From contig NZ_WIOK01000010.1 of NCBI RefSeq assembly GCF_009467825.1, forward strand, positions 1 to 64,000: a DNA stretch of 64,000 nucleotides, written 5' to 3'. Under the pieces are notes generated by a model. It made no database searches. It was not told where the DNA came from and saw nothing but the letters and a program-made list of their open reading frames with translations. Both the position numbers and the translations under genes were made by a program. Positions within the stretch are counted from its first letter, which is position 1. Each line of letters begins with the position of its first letter. Origin of the DNA: Cyclobacterium xiamenense. Lineage in GTDB: Bacteria > Bacteroidota > Bacteroidia > Cytophagales > Cyclobacteriaceae. Positions 36,608-46,930 of this stretch are shown here, piece after piece.

Positions 36608-39600
36608 ATGAAAAGAAGTTTACTAGTTTTATTTCTGGCCTTGTTTGCCTTTCAAGGCATGGCTCAGGAACGAACGGTCACGGGAACCGTGACCGATGCA
36701 GATGCGGACGCCCCCTTGCCGGGAGTCAGCATATTGATCAAAGGGACCAATACAGGTACCATCACGGATATTGATGGGCAATACAGCATCAGTGTACCTG
36801 GTTCATCGGCCACGCTGGTCTTTTCTTATTTGGGATACGGGCAACAGGAACGAGCGGTTGGAAACAACAGCGAGATCAATGTTTCTCTGGCAGCAGAAGA
36901 GTCAGCGCTATCCGAGGTGGTGGTGACGGCATTTGGTCTGGAAAGAGAAAAGAAAGCGCTTACCTACACGGTGCAGGACGTTAAAACAGAGGAGCTGTCT
37001 CAAGCTCGGGAATTGAACGTAATGAACTCACTTTCCGGGAAGGTAGCAGGTTTGTCCATCAACCGATCCGGTAGTGGTGTAGGATCTCCTACACGTGTTA
37101 TTCTAAGAGGAAATCGGTCGATAACCGGTAACAGCCAGCCGCTCTACATTGTGGACGGTGTGCCTGCCGCCGGGATCGAAAATCTGAATCCAGACGATAT
37201 TGAGAGCATCAACGTACTGAAAGGACCAAACGCAGCTGCCTTGTACGGTAGCCGTGCCAACAACGGCGCGATTGTGGTAAACACCAAACGTGGACGTGAA
37301 GGTGGGTTTCAAGTCAATGTGAACACTTCGTACATGTTCGACACGCCCATATTGCTTACTAATTTCCAAAACGAATTTGGACAAGGAAGTGGAGGCGTAT
37401 ACTCGCCAGCGTCGGAGTTTTCCTGGGGACCCAGAATGGACGGATCTTCCGTGCCGTTTTGGTCGCCTGACCCCAATAGCGGAATTGATAACTATCCGTT
37501 CTCTCCACAGCCAAATAACGTGAGTGATTTCTACCAAACCGGTCACAACTTTGCTACCACGCTAACCGTCAGTGGAGGAAATGAAAAGAATCAGACGTAT
37601 TTTTCCTACACCTTTAATGATGCTGCCGGCGTTGTTCCGGGAAATGCGCTCGGAAGGCATAGTGTTAACTTACGACTTACAAACAAGCTGACGGATCGGT
37701 TGACCTTGGATTCGAAGATAAACTATATCAAACAAGACATCGATAATCAGTTAACCCAGGGTGAAAATTACTCCAACCCCACCCGGCATATTCTACGACT
37801 CCCGCGAAATATTCGCACCGAAGACATTTCCAACTTCGAATTCGTAAACGAGGCAGGACTGTTGCGACAAAACTATTTCAATCCAGGCTCCAACGGTGGT
37901 GCCAACCCTTATTGGGCGGCAAATCGCAATTTGCGTAGAAATACCCTGGATAGAATCATCGCATTTACTTCGTTGAACTATGAACTGGCAGAGGGCCTGA
38001 ACGTGCTTGCTCGGGCAGCCTTAGATCGATCTACTGGAGATAGCGAGGAAAAGTTGTGGGCAGATTCGTACATCATCGCTCAGGGCGGAAGGTACTCTGT
38101 AGGCTTTTCTGAGAGCATGGAGATCAACACAGATTTCTTGATTACCTATGAGAAGTCACTCAATCAGGATTGGTATTTCAACGTCAATGCTGGAGGAAAC
38201 GCGCGAATCAACCGAAATTCCGGGCTTAATTCCAACACCGGTCCTCAGTTAACGATTCCCAACTTCTTTGCGTTGAGCAATACGCAGCAAGTGCTTTCTA
38301 CGCACAACGTAGGTGCTCCAAGGAATGTGAATTCCCTGTATGGTTTTGGCCAGTTGGCGTGGAAAAACTCCATCTTTTTGGATATTACTGCCAGAAATGA
38401 CTGGTCATCCACCTTACCTCGTGCCAACTGGTCCTTCTTCTATCCCTCTGTTGGTTTGAACGCGGTCCTTTCTGACCTGATAGTATTCCCAGAGTGGTTC
38501 ACCTTTGCTAAAGTAAGAGGTTCCTTCGCAGAAGTGGGTAACGATACAAGCCCTTATCAATTGCAGCGTACGGCTTCTCTGGCTGCCGGTGGATTGGGTG
38601 GATACCTGTCGTTGAGCACCACGCTTCCCAACGAGAACCTGTTGCCTGAAACCACACAGTCGATAGAGATTGGGGCTGATATGCGTTTCCTCGACAACCG
38701 AATCGGGCTGGACTTCACCTACTACAGGACGAATTCCTTTAATCAGCTGTTTACCGTTGCGCTGCCGGTAGGTTCTGGGGCTTCCCAGTTTTTCACCAAC
38801 GGAGGAAACGTACAGAATACCGGTGTAGAGACCGTCCTGACATTGACTCCGGTTCGCAAATCGGATTTCAACTGGGATATCTCGATGAATTTTGCCAGAA
38901 ACATCCCGTTGGTGGTAGAGATCAATGATGACCGTCCAAGCGTTCAAATCGGAGGTGATTTCCTTCGTCGGTATCGTGTAGAAGAAGGGCGACCTTTTGG
39001 TGAAGTGTATTCCAGAGGCTACCTCAGGGATGAGCAGGGTAGGGTTATTGTTGGTGCGAATGGCGTTCCAAGAACGACCCCAGGATTTACGGTTAATGTA
39101 GCCAACTACAATCCAAGATGGCTGGGAGGAATTCAAAATTCATTTACCTACAAAAACTTCCGGGCTAACTTTACGATTGACTTCCGGGAAGGTGGAAGCA
39201 TTGCCTCACTTACCAATGCGATCATCTATGCAGACGGTGTGACCGAGGAGACGCTTGAAGGAAGAGAAGGAGGTTTGATATTTGGTGAGAATTTCATGAC
39301 TCACGAGACTGCAGTGCTTGAATCGGGAGAACCCAACAATATTCCTATCACTGCAGAGCAGTTCTGGGTAAACATGGGCGGTCGAAATGCCCCTATCGGC
39401 GAGGTTTTCTCTTATTCTGCCACCAACATACGGATGAGAGAGGCCGTAATCGGTTATACCATTCCTTCGAGCAAACTGGGTAATCTGCCCATTCGTTCGC
39501 TGGGTATTAACTTTGTTGCCCGAAACTTGTTCTTCTTCTTGAACGAGGCTGGGAACATTGATCCCGATGTGACCGTTGGAACCGGAGCTGCTGCAGAAGG

Positions 39601-39664
39601 ATTTGATTCCTTTGGTCCTCCAACTGCAAGGTCGTATGGCTTCAATCTTAATATTGGACTCTAA
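36608..39664 (+). CDS. SusC/RagA-type TonB-dependent outer-membrane transporter
   Basis: A 1018-aa 22-stranded outer-membrane porin of the SusC family that imports oligomeric or bulky nutrients with its SusD partner, powered by TonB. A Sec signal (cleavage after GMAQ) precedes a carboxypeptidase-D-like beta domain (about residues 20-100, GVSILIKGTNTGTITDIDG), a TonB box-like LSEVVVTAFG near 105, the plug with YIVDGVPAAGIENLNPDDIES (about 178-198), and the barrel, ending in aromatic FNLNIGL. susD follows after 19 bp. It lies at the centre of the catabolic island, so its ligand may be the substrate handled by the surrounding secreted enzymes. Confidence 0.96.
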   Translation: MKRSLLVLFLALFAFQGMAQERTVTGTVTDADADAPLPGVSILIKGTNTGTITDIDGQYSISVPGSSATLVFSYLGYGQQERAVGNNSEINVSLAAEESALSEVVVTAFGLEREKKALTYTVQDVKTEELSQARELNVMNSLSGKVAGLSINRSGSGVGSPTRVILRGNRSITGNSQPLYIVDGVPAAGIENLNPDDIESINVLKGPNAAALYGSRANNGAIVVNTKRGREGGFQVNVNTSYMFDTPILLTNFQNEFGQGSGGVYSPASEFSWGPRMDGSSVPFWSPDPNSGIDNYPFSPQPNNVSDFYQTGHNFATTLTVSGGNEKNQTYFSYTFNDAAGVVPGNALGRHSVNLRLTNKLTDRLTLDSKINYIKQDIDNQLTQGENYSNPTRHILRLPRNIRTEDISNFEFVNEAGLLRQNYFNPGSNGGANPYWAANRNLRRNTLDRIIAFTSLNYELAEGLNVLARAALDRSTGDSEEKLWADSYIIAQGGRYSVGFSESMEINTDFLITYEKSLNQDWYFNVNAGGNARINRNSGLNSNTGPQLTIPNFFALSNTQQVLSTHNVGAPRNVNSLYGFGQLAWKNSIFLDITARNDWSSTLPRANWSFFYPSVGLNAVLSDLIVFPEWFTFAKVRGSFAEVGNDTSPYQLQRTASLAAGGLGGYLSLSTTLPNENLLPETTQSIEIGADMRFLDNRIGLDFTYYRTNSFNQLFTVALPVGSGASQFFTNGGNVQNTGVETVLTLTPVRKSDFNWDISMNFARNIPLVVEINDDRPSVQIGGDFLRRYRVEEGRPFGEVYSRGYLRDEQGRVIVGANGVPRTTPGFTVNVANYNPRWLGGIQNSFTYKNFRANFTIDFREGGSIASLTNAIIYADGVTEETLEGREGGLIFGENFMTHETAVLESGEPNNIPITAEQFWVNMGGRNAPIGEVFSYSATNIRMREAVIGYTIPSSKLGNLPIRSLGINFVARNLFFFLNEAGNIDPDVTVGTGAAAEGFDSFGPPTARSYGFNLNIGL

Positions 39665-39683
39665 AAACATTAATTTCAAGACT

Positions 39684-41312
39684 ATGAAAATATTTAAAAT
39701 ATCTTTAGGGATAGTTTTCTCTATCGCGGTCTTTGTGTCCTGTACCGAAGATTTTGAGGAAATCAATACGCCCCCTAATGCGATTATCGCGTCGAATGTA
39801 GACGCAGGACTGTTGGGGCAAGCATTTGCCAACGCCCAAATGAGGTCCATGAGAGGTGCGCCGGGTGGAGGAGCAGGTGGTTTTCAGCTTGCACAAAGTT
39901 TGTTTGCAGACATCTATTCTCAGTATTTCGCCAATACCGCAACAAACTTTGATTCCGATCGGCACATCCAGGTAGGTGGCTGGTCAAATGGTGTGTGGAA
40001 TTATTTCTACCAGCAGGCTGCTCCTTTGCTTCAGTTTGTAGTGGACTTCACCGAAGAGAATGGAATGGAGGTTGAGAATGCCATTGGACGCGTTTTAAAG
40101 GTGCATGCGTACCAACGTCACACCGACTATTGGGGACCGATCATTTACTCCGAATTTGGTAATGGAGAGACCAGTGTAAACTACGATACGCAGGAATCTG
40201 TGTACCGAGATTTTTTCAACCAGTTGGATATCGCAGTGAATGCACTGAAGGCAAATCCGGGAGCAAGGGCTTTTGTAGGCCACGATCAGGTCTACGCAGG
40301 CAATGCCGATCAATGGCTTACCTTTGCGAATTCCCTACGCCTTCGGGTAGCGATGCGGGTGAAATACGTAGATCCAGCCTTGGCGAAAGCAGAAGCCGAA
40401 AAGGCCGTAGCCGATGGGGTGATGATGAGCAATGCTGACAATGCCGCTGTGTTGACCACACCGTTTTCCCGACACCCCTACTGGACAATTACCAACTGGG
40501 GTGAGTTTCGAATGAGCGCCTTGATGGAGAGTATCCTTTCCGGGTACGAAGACCCCCGCCTGCAAATCTATTTCAGTCAAACGGACGACTTTACTACTTC
40601 TGGAGAAGGGAAGCCCTACCGCGGGCTTAGAAATGGGCTACCGCGTGCAGACCTGGACCAGGGAGCACTTAACCGGGCCTTCTCCGATATGGGCGTTCGC
40701 TGGCTAAATGAAGTAAGAGGTGGAAGCGCCGCCGGTCCTGAATTCCGCATGATGTGCGCGGCCGAAGTGTACTTCCTACGTGCCGAAGGTGCGCTGGAAG
40801 GTTGGGCAATGGGCGGTACCGCAAAAGAACTCTACGAGAAAGGAATCGAGATGTCCATGACCGAAGAGCGCATTGCGGCTACGCCGGAACAAGTCGCAGC
40901 CTATACGGCGAGCATGAGCATGCCAGCTCCGGTTGTGTATCCGGAAAACTCTGCCTGGAACCTGCCCGGATCTTCAGACATTCCGGTTGCTTTTCTTGAG
41001 AATGGCGACATGGAAAGCCAGCTTGAGCAAATCATCACGCAGAAATGGATTGCGATCTATCCAGATGGCTGGGAAGCCTGGACCGAACTTAGAAGAACCG
41101 GTTATCCTGATCCTTATCCCCGCGTTGCTTCGGATAACGTAGACGTACCGAGGGATGAAATTATGGCGCGGTTGATTTTCGTAGAGGGCGAGTACAACTC
41201 CAATCGCGAGGCAGTTGAAGCAGCTACGCAACTTCCGGAGTTGACTTCCAGAGGCGGCGACACCAATGCCACCCGACTGTGGTGGGATGCGAAGCAGAAC
41301 AAGCCTTGGTAA
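39684..41312 (+). CDS. SusD/RagB-like outer-membrane lipoprotein
   Basis: The 542-aa surface lid/ligand-binding partner of SusC. The lipoprotein signal ends in the lipobox FVSC (residues ~16-19 from the ATG at 39684). The sequence fits the SusD_2-like branch: an early asparagine/proline stretch, QRHTDYWGPIIYSEFGNG, ANSLRLRVAMRVKYVDP (TPR helices), EVYFLRAEGALEGWAMGG and a C-terminal QKWIAIYPDGWEAWTELRRTGYPD. The upstream in-frame codons belong to the end of susC, so 39684 is the start. The susC-susD transcript ends at the hairpin just downstream (41342-41372). Confidence 0.95.
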   Translation: MKIFKISLGIVFSIAVFVSCTEDFEEINTPPNAIIASNVDAGLLGQAFANAQMRSMRGAPGGGAGGFQLAQSLFADIYSQYFANTATNFDSDRHIQVGGWSNGVWNYFYQQAAPLLQFVVDFTEENGMEVENAIGRVLKVHAYQRHTDYWGPIIYSEFGNGETSVNYDTQESVYRDFFNQLDIAVNALKANPGARAFVGHDQVYAGNADQWLTFANSLRLRVAMRVKYVDPALAKAEAEKAVADGVMMSNADNAAVLTTPFSRHPYWTITNWGEFRMSALMESILSGYEDPRLQIYFSQTDDFTTSGEGKPYRGLRNGLPRADLDQGALNRAFSDMGVRWLNEVRGGSAAGPEFRMMCAAEVYFLRAEGALEGWAMGGTAKELYEKGIEMSMTEERIAATPEQVAAYTASMSMPAPVVYPENSAWNLPGSSDIPVAFLENGDMESQLEQIITQKWIAIYPDGWEAWTELRRTGYPDPYPRVASDNVDVPRDEIMARLIFVEGEYNSNREAVEAATQLPELTSRGGDTNATRLWWDAKQNKPW

Positions 41313-41341
41313 TCAAGCGAGTAAAAGACGTATACTAGTTA

Positions 41342-41372
41342 AAAAAAGTGCCGCAACTCGTGGCACTTTTTT
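41342..41372 (+). terminator. Terminator or attenuator after susD
   Basis: AAAAAAGTGCC (41342-41352) and GGCACTTTTTT (41362-41372) form an 11-bp stem with a 9-nt loop ending in six T. It lies 25 bp before the FG-GAP lipoprotein gene, so it may partly uncouple that gene from susCD. Confidence 0.88.
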
Positions 41373-41396
41373 ACTTTCCATTCGACGAGACAGATT

Positions 41397-44300
41397 ATGA
41401 CGAAGCGATTTCGGTTTTTATATGGGGGACTACTAGTACTTGCAAGTGTTTCATGTACCAACGAGGATCCCAATGCCATTTTTACGGAGCTGCCATCCAG
41501 CAAAACTGGCATCATTTTCAAAAACCTGGTACGCGAGTCGGATGCATTTAACGTGTTGACCTACGGTTATTTTTACCAGGGAGGAGGAGTAGCCGTTGGG
41601 GATATCAACGGGGATAGCTTGCCCGATATCTATTTTACGGGCAACATGATGGCCAGTAAACTGTACCTGAACAAAGGGGATTTTTCTTTTGAGGACATCA
41701 CCGAGTCGGCAGGGGTAGCTGCGGCAGGTCTTTGGAATACCGGAACCACGATGGCGGATGTGAACGGAGACGGTTTGCTGGATATTTATATTTGCCGGTC
41801 GGCGGCAAACGATCCCAATAACCGGAGAAATTTGCTTTTTATCAATCAAGGCGACCTGACTTTCCTGGAGCAAGGCGCTGCCTACGGGTTGGATGATCCC
41901 GGATATGCCACCCAGGCCTCATTTTTTGACTACGATAATGACGGCGATCTGGATTTGTTCCTGCTGAATCATTCCACGCAGGAATATGCTGGATTCAGCA
42001 GGATAGATGGTTCTTTTAAACGAAAAACCGGTAATTTTTTAGGTGACAAATTGTATCGCAACGATTCGGGAAAATTTGTCGATGTAAGCCGGGAAAGTGG
42101 CATCATCGGCAACGTCTTGGGATTCGGATTGGCGGTGACGGTAACTGATTTCAACGATGACGGCTGGCTGGATATCTACGTCAGTAACGATTACAACGAA
42201 GAAGACTACCTGTATGTGAATCAACAGGACGGCACGTTTAAGGAAAGTGTGCGGGAGTACATGGGGCATGTATCGCTTTTTTCCATGGGAGCAGATGCTG
42301 CCGATATGAACAATGACCTGCTTCCGGATTTCCTGACCATGGACATGATGCCGGAATTTAATTTTACCCAGAAATCCATACTGGGTCCGGAAAATTACGA
42401 CAAATACCGCGAGCTACTAGCCAAGGGCTTTCACGCCCAAACCATGCGCAACATGTTTCATCTCAATCAGGGTGCCGGCAAGTTCGCGGAAATCGGGCAG
42501 TACGCCGGCATCGCTCATACCGACTGGAGTTGGGCGGTTTTGGCTGCTGACTTCGATAACGACGGCTGGAAGGATATTTTTGTTAGCAATGGGTACGCCA
42601 GAAATTACCTGGACATGGACTTTTTGAACTACATGGTAAGCGAACGGATGAAGTCCAATCAAAGCGAAAAGGAGGAAGCCTTGATTGACCTGATCGATAA
42701 GATGCCGCCCATATATGTACAGAATTACCTGTACCACAATCAGGGTGACCTGAGCTTTGTCAACAAAGCATCGGAGTGGGGCCTGCAACGTGAGACAGTG
42801 TCCAATGCGGCGGCGTATGCCGACCTGGATGGAGACGGGGACCTGGACCTCATTGTCTGCCATACGAATGAGCCTGTGAGTATTTACCGCAACAACAGTG
42901 AGCGGCTTTTTGACCGGGCGTTTCTGAAAGTAAGGCTTCGCGGAAAGGAGCAAAATACCAGCGGAATCGGAGCCAAGGTACGGGTCTATGGAGAAGCAAA
43001 GCATTGGCAACAGGAATTGATACCTACCCGGGGCTATCAGTCTTCGGTGGACCACGAGTTGGTTTTTGGTCTGGGTAGCATCGAACGAATCGACAGTCTG
43101 GAAGTGTTTTGGCCCGGTGGAGACTACCAGGCCTTGCAGGACCTTTCCATAAACCAAACCTTGTATTTGGATCAACGGAATGCAGGAGATCAACCGCCCG
43201 TGGGGTCGGAAACAAAGTCGTTGTTTGTACCCGTCGAAGATGCATTGGGCCTGGATTTTACCCATCGTGAAAGCCCCTTTCTCGATTTCATTCAAGATCG
43301 GCTTATGCCAAATACCATGTCCGCTCTTGGGCCTAAACTAACGGTTGGCGATGTTACGGGTGACGGTTTGGAGGACCTGTATGTGGGTGGAGGAACGGAT
43401 CAGCCGGGGCAGCTTTATGTGCAGCTACCGAATGGATCTTTTCGGAACGTTCCTCAGCCTGCTTTTGAAGAGGATCGGGCTCCGGTGGATACCGATGCAG
43501 CCTTTATCGATGTCACCGGCAACGGTCACCTGGACCTGTACGTGGTGAGTGGAGGTAACGATTATCCGGCAGGAGACGAACGGTATCTGGATCGCCTTTA
43601 CCTGAATGACGGCAAGGGTAATTTTGTACGTAGTACCGCTGCCCTTCCAGATATGCAGGTGAGTGGGAGTATCGTGCAGGTAGGCGACCTGGATAATGAT
43701 GGGTTGGCAGATCTGTTTGTGGGGGGTCGCTACGTCCCGGGGAGTTTCCCGAGGGCTCCGAGGAGCTATATACTCCGCAATGCGGGGGATGGAACCTTTG
43801 TTGATATGACCGAGCGTTTTTGCGCCGACCTGTTGCATCCGGGCCTGTTATCCGATGCCCAATTATTGGACCTAAACGGGGACAACCTTCTTGACCTCGT
43901 GCTCGTTGGGGAGTGGATGTCTCCGCAGGTATACCTGAATCAGGGAGGCAGCTCGATGGAGCGCAAAGAGGACGCCATTCCCGAAGGCCTATCGGGCTGG
44001 TGGAAGCACCTTTCGGTGGCTGACCTGGATGCGGATGGGGACCTGGATCTGATCGTGGGAAATCAGGGTGAAAACAATCCCTTTGGTAGCAGCGAAGATC
44101 AGCCGATGCGGCTGGTGTTCAAAGATTTTGATGGAAACGGATCTGTAGATCCCCTCTTTACCTATTACATGGCAGACACCAACGCCTTTGCATTCAGCAG
44201 GGACGAATTCCTGGGGCAACTTCCCTCGTTTAAGGGGGTGTTTTCGGATTACCGAAGCTTTGCAAAAACGCCAGTTGGCGAGTTTTTCACGAGTGAACAA

Positions 44301-44696
44301 ATTCAGGGAGCGGATACCTTGCTCACGAGTACATTGCAATCAGGGTATTTTGAAAATGATGGAAACGCCGCTTTTCGTTTTGTTCCTTTTCCACGCGAAG
44401 CGCAGTTTGCACCCATGTACGCCACGGAACTGATGGATATCAATGGGGATGGGCACCTTGATCTACTGACCGGAGGTAACCTGACAAAAACACGGGTGAG
44501 CTTTGGGCAACAGGACGCCAATAATGGGTATGTATTACTGGGAGATGGAATGGGTGGCTTCAAAACTGCTGATCCTGCGGTTACCGGTATTTTTATTCGC
44601 GGGGATGTTCGCGACATACAGCTGCTGCGCATACAGGGTGATCCCTACGTAGTGTATTCGCTCAATAATGGAAACGTGCAGGTCTATTCCTTTTAG
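41397..44696 (+). CDS. CRTAC1-like FG-GAP/ASPIC-UnbV surface lipoprotein
   Basis: A 1099-aa lipoprotein (lipobox in LASVSCTNED) built from FG-GAP/VCBS repeats with Ca2+-binding D-x-D-x-D-G loops: DVNGDGLLD, DYDNDGDLD, DFNDDGWLD, DLDGDGDLD, DVTGDGLED, DLDNDGLAD and DINGDGHLD among others. An ASPIC/UnbV domain (about residues 500-590: SGIGAKVRVYGEAKHWQQE, then GLGSIERIDSLEVFWPGG) sits in the middle, as in the animal cartilage acidic protein 1 (CRTAC1) group. Such proteins often follow SusCD pairs in Bacteroidota; the role is probably surface glycan or ligand binding. Its last 35 bp overlap the convergent BASS gene. Confidence 0.92.
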   Translation: MTKRFRFLYGGLLVLASVSCTNEDPNAIFTELPSSKTGIIFKNLVRESDAFNVLTYGYFYQGGGVAVGDINGDSLPDIYFTGNMMASKLYLNKGDFSFEDITESAGVAAAGLWNTGTTMADVNGDGLLDIYICRSAANDPNNRRNLLFINQGDLTFLEQGAAYGLDDPGYATQASFFDYDNDGDLDLFLLNHSTQEYAGFSRIDGSFKRKTGNFLGDKLYRNDSGKFVDVSRESGIIGNVLGFGLAVTVTDFNDDGWLDIYVSNDYNEEDYLYVNQQDGTFKESVREYMGHVSLFSMGADAADMNNDLLPDFLTMDMMPEFNFTQKSILGPENYDKYRELLAKGFHAQTMRNMFHLNQGAGKFAEIGQYAGIAHTDWSWAVLAADFDNDGWKDIFVSNGYARNYLDMDFLNYMVSERMKSNQSEKEEALIDLIDKMPPIYVQNYLYHNQGDLSFVNKASEWGLQRETVSNAAAYADLDGDGDLDLIVCHTNEPVSIYRNNSERLFDRAFLKVRLRGKEQNTSGIGAKVRVYGEAKHWQQELIPTRGYQSSVDHELVFGLGSIERIDSLEVFWPGGDYQALQDLSINQTLYLDQRNAGDQPPVGSETKSLFVPVEDALGLDFTHRESPFLDFIQDRLMPNTMSALGPKLTVGDVTGDGLEDLYVGGGTDQPGQLYVQLPNGSFRNVPQPAFEEDRAPVDTDAAFIDVTGNGHLDLYVVSGGNDYPAGDERYLDRLYLNDGKGNFVRSTAALPDMQVSGSIVQVGDLDNDGLADLFVGGRYVPGSFPRAPRSYILRNAGDGTFVDMTERFCADLLHPGLLSDAQLLDLNGDNLLDLVLVGEWMSPQVYLNQGGSSMERKEDAIPEGLSGWWKHLSVADLDADGDLDLIVGNQGENNPFGSSEDQPMRLVFKDFDGNGSVDPLFTYYMADTNAFAFSRDEFLGQLPSFKGVFSDYRSFAKTPVGEFFTSEQIQGADTLLTSTLQSGYFENDGNAAFRFVPFPREAQFAPMYATELMDINGDGHLDLLTGGNLTKTRVSFGQQDANNGYVLLGDGMGGFKTADPAVTGIFIRGDVRDIQLLRIQGDPYVVYSLNNGNVQVYSF

Positions 44697-45789
44697 CTGG
44701 GGGCGGGTTTTTGTGCCAAAATGAAGCCAGGATGGACCCGGTAATGTTTTGCAAGACGCTGAACACGGCTGGTGCCAGACCAAGGCTGGCCAATTTGCCC
44801 ATTTCCTTGGCGAGTCCTCCGGCCATTCCTCCGTTCTGCAGGCCTACTTCCAGGGCAATGGTTCGGCTATCCCGCTCGTCCAGTCCAAATAATCGGGCCG
44901 CCCAAAAGCCTAAACTGTACCCCAGCAGGTTGTGGAAAAGCACGACGATCACCAACCATCCGCCGATATCCAACAAATTATCTCTTCCGGATGCGGTGAT
45001 GAGGACTATTACAAGGGCGATGACGAGCATGGATGCGGTAGGCATAACGCGCTGAAGCCACTGGGCCCTGTCGTGCAATAGCTGGTTGAAGAGCAAGCCG
45101 CCAGCTATAGGGAATAGCACCAGTTTCAGGATGCTCCATACCATATCCCACACGTTGATTTCAATATAGGAGCCAGCCAGCCAACTCATCAGCAGCGGGG
45201 TGGTGAGTGGAGCCAATAGCGTGGATACCGCGGTAATGGTGATGGACAATGCCAAATTTGCCCGTGCCAAAAAGCTGATAACATTGGACGCTACCCCACT
45301 TGGAGAACAACCGACCAAAATTATTCCAGCGGCGATTTCTGTCGGTAAGCCGCTCCATTGGGCGATTAGTAGCCCTGACAGCGGCATGATGGTAAGCTGG
45401 CAACCCAAGCCGATAAATACGCCTTTGGGCATCTTGATTACCCCGGCAAAATCCTTCACAGTCATCGAGCTGCCCATACCAAACATGATAAACTGAAGCA
45501 GAGGAATGATTAGCTGGCTAAGTGGGTAACCCCGATAGGATACAAAAGGCTGCGGGTAGAGTAGGGCGAGCGCGGCTGCCGTCAGGATCATCCATGTGTA
45601 GAGGTATCCTTTTAGCAAGGGGTGGAGGTAAAAACCCAGGCCGGTCAGTACCAGGGAGGACAAGAGCAATACCTGTGCAGCACCTGTGTTTCCGGTGGAA
45701 AAAAGGTACGCAGCAATACCAAACCCGAAACTAGATAGCGCCAGTAGGATGTGAGCGACTTTTTTGGGGGGCAATGACGGAAGCTCCAC
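44662..45789 (-). CDS. BASS-family sodium:organic acid symporter, second copy
   Basis: A 375-aa, ~10-TM inner-membrane transporter of the bile acid:sodium symporter family. Members carry bile acids, pyruvate, pantoate or other organic acids with Na+. The conserved core is visible: QFIMFGMGSSMTVKDFAGVIKMPKGV (in two pieces, about residues 95-125), EIAAGIILVGCSPSGVASNVISFLARANLALS (about 150-181, unwound-helix motif) and ALEVGLQNGGMAGGLAKEMG (about 315-334). It starts with GTG at 45789, 3 bp after the first BASS gene, and is a tandem duplicate of it. The extra C-terminus (NPPPAKRNRPARFHY) overlaps the convergent FG-GAP gene by 35 bp. Confidence 0.9.
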   Translation of the reverse strand: MELPSLPPKKVAHILLALSSFGFGIAAYLFSTGNTGAAQVLLLSSLVLTGLGFYLHPLLKGYLYTWMILTAAALALLYPQPFVSYRGYPLSQLIIPLLQFIMFGMGSSMTVKDFAGVIKMPKGVFIGLGCQLTIMPLSGLLIAQWSGLPTEIAAGIILVGCSPSGVASNVISFLARANLALSITITAVSTLLAPLTTPLLMSWLAGSYIEINVWDMVWSILKLVLFPIAGGLLFNQLLHDRAQWLQRVMPTASMLVIALVIVLITASGRDNLLDIGGWLVIVVLFHNLLGYSLGFWAARLFGLDERDSRTIALEVGLQNGGMAGGLAKEMGKLASLGLAPAVFSVLQNITGSILASFWHKNPPPAKRNRPARFHY

Positions 45790-45792
45790 GGA

Positions 45793-46887
45793 TCAGCTCG
45801 GCGAATCTTCTTTGGGTGGTTTTCGATGCCAGTAGGAGGCGAGCACCGATCCGGTGATGTTCATCAACGGTCCAAAAACAGCCGGTGCCAACCCGATGGT
45901 CGCGATTTTACCCATTTCTTTCGCCAAGCCCGAGGCCAGTCCCCCGTTTTGCATCCCTACCTCGAGCGCTACGGTACGTGCATCCCTTTCGGAGAGACCA
46001 AGCCACTTGCTAAACCAGAAACCCAGGTTGTAACCCATGATGTTGTGGATAAATACCAGGACAATCAAAAGGCCGCCAATATCGAGCAGGCTGTCTCTTC
46101 CGGCAGCAGTAATGATCACGATGATCACGCCGATGCCGATCATGGATACGAGGGGCATGGCGTCGTCCAGCCATTTAGCTTTGCCGCTTAGGAAGCGATT
46201 GAATACAAGGCCAGCTCCTATGGGGATAATGACCATTTTGATGATGCTCCACATCATGTCCAGCACATCGATTTCAACGAATTCCCCGGCCAGCACCTTC
46301 ATCAGCAAAGGCGTCATAAACGGTGCCAACAAGGTAGAAATCGCCGTAATGGTGATGGACAGGGCGAGATTTGCTTTTGCCAGGTAACTCATGACGTTCG
46401 AGGCCAGTCCGCTTGGGGAGCAGCCAATGAGGATCAGGCCGGCAGCAATCTCTGGAGGGAAATTGCTGAGCGTCGCGAGGATGAACCCCAATACAGGCAT
46501 GATGGTAAATTGCGAAAGCAATCCCACAAATACACCCTTGGGCATTTTGACCACCCCGGCAAAATCCTTGACCGACATGGAGGTCCCCATACCAAACATG
46601 ATAATCTGTATAAGGGGAGTGATCAGATTGCTGTAGGCATACCCCTTGTAGGACACGAAATAGTCCGGATAATACATAGCCGCCGTCACCCCGGCAAAGA
46701 TCATGGTGGTATAGGTGAACCCTTTAAGTTGTGAAAACCCACGAAACCCAATGCCTAGTAAGGCGAAGAAAAGAATCAATAACGGTCCAGCGGTCGCTAT
46801 TTTTCCTGACAAAAGAAGGATAAAAACCACGAGCAGGCAAAGTAATCCTGCTCCAATCAGGTAGGTAAAAATGCGTTCTTTTTTCAA
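45793..46887 (-). CDS. BASS-family sodium:organic acid symporter, first copy
   Basis: A 364-aa BASS transporter with the same core motifs as the downstream copy: IQIIMFGMGTSMSVKDFAG, ILIGCSPSGLASNVMSYLAK and ALEVGMQNGGLASGLAKEMG. The start is a TTG at 46887 (no suitable ATG keeps the first helix). It follows an exported RidA gene by 43 bp and precedes a second BASS gene by 3 bp. A RidA enzyme makes 2-oxo acids and BASS members include 2-oxo acid importers, so uptake of a RidA product is a reasonable but untested idea. Confidence 0.9.
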   Translation of the reverse strand: MKKERIFTYLIGAGLLCLLVVFILLLSGKIATAGPLLILFFALLGIGFRGFSQLKGFTYTTMIFAGVTAAMYYPDYFVSYKGYAYSNLITPLIQIIMFGMGTSMSVKDFAGVVKMPKGVFVGLLSQFTIMPVLGFILATLSNFPPEIAAGLILIGCSPSGLASNVMSYLAKANLALSITITAISTLLAPFMTPLLMKVLAGEFVEIDVLDMMWSIIKMVIIPIGAGLVFNRFLSGKAKWLDDAMPLVSMIGIGVIIVIITAAGRDSLLDIGGLLIVLVFIHNIMGYNLGFWFSKWLGLSERDARTVALEVGMQNGGLASGLAKEMGKIATIGLAPAVFGPLMNITGSVLASYWHRKPPKEDSPS

Positions 46888-46930
46888 GGGACTCTGGGTT
46901 TTTGGGTTGTTTCAGGAGAACGTTTTGGTA

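Noticed and set aside
42417-43295. 292-codon frame opposite the FG-GAP lipoprotein
   Set aside because: Antisense shadow created by the regular repeats of the real gene.
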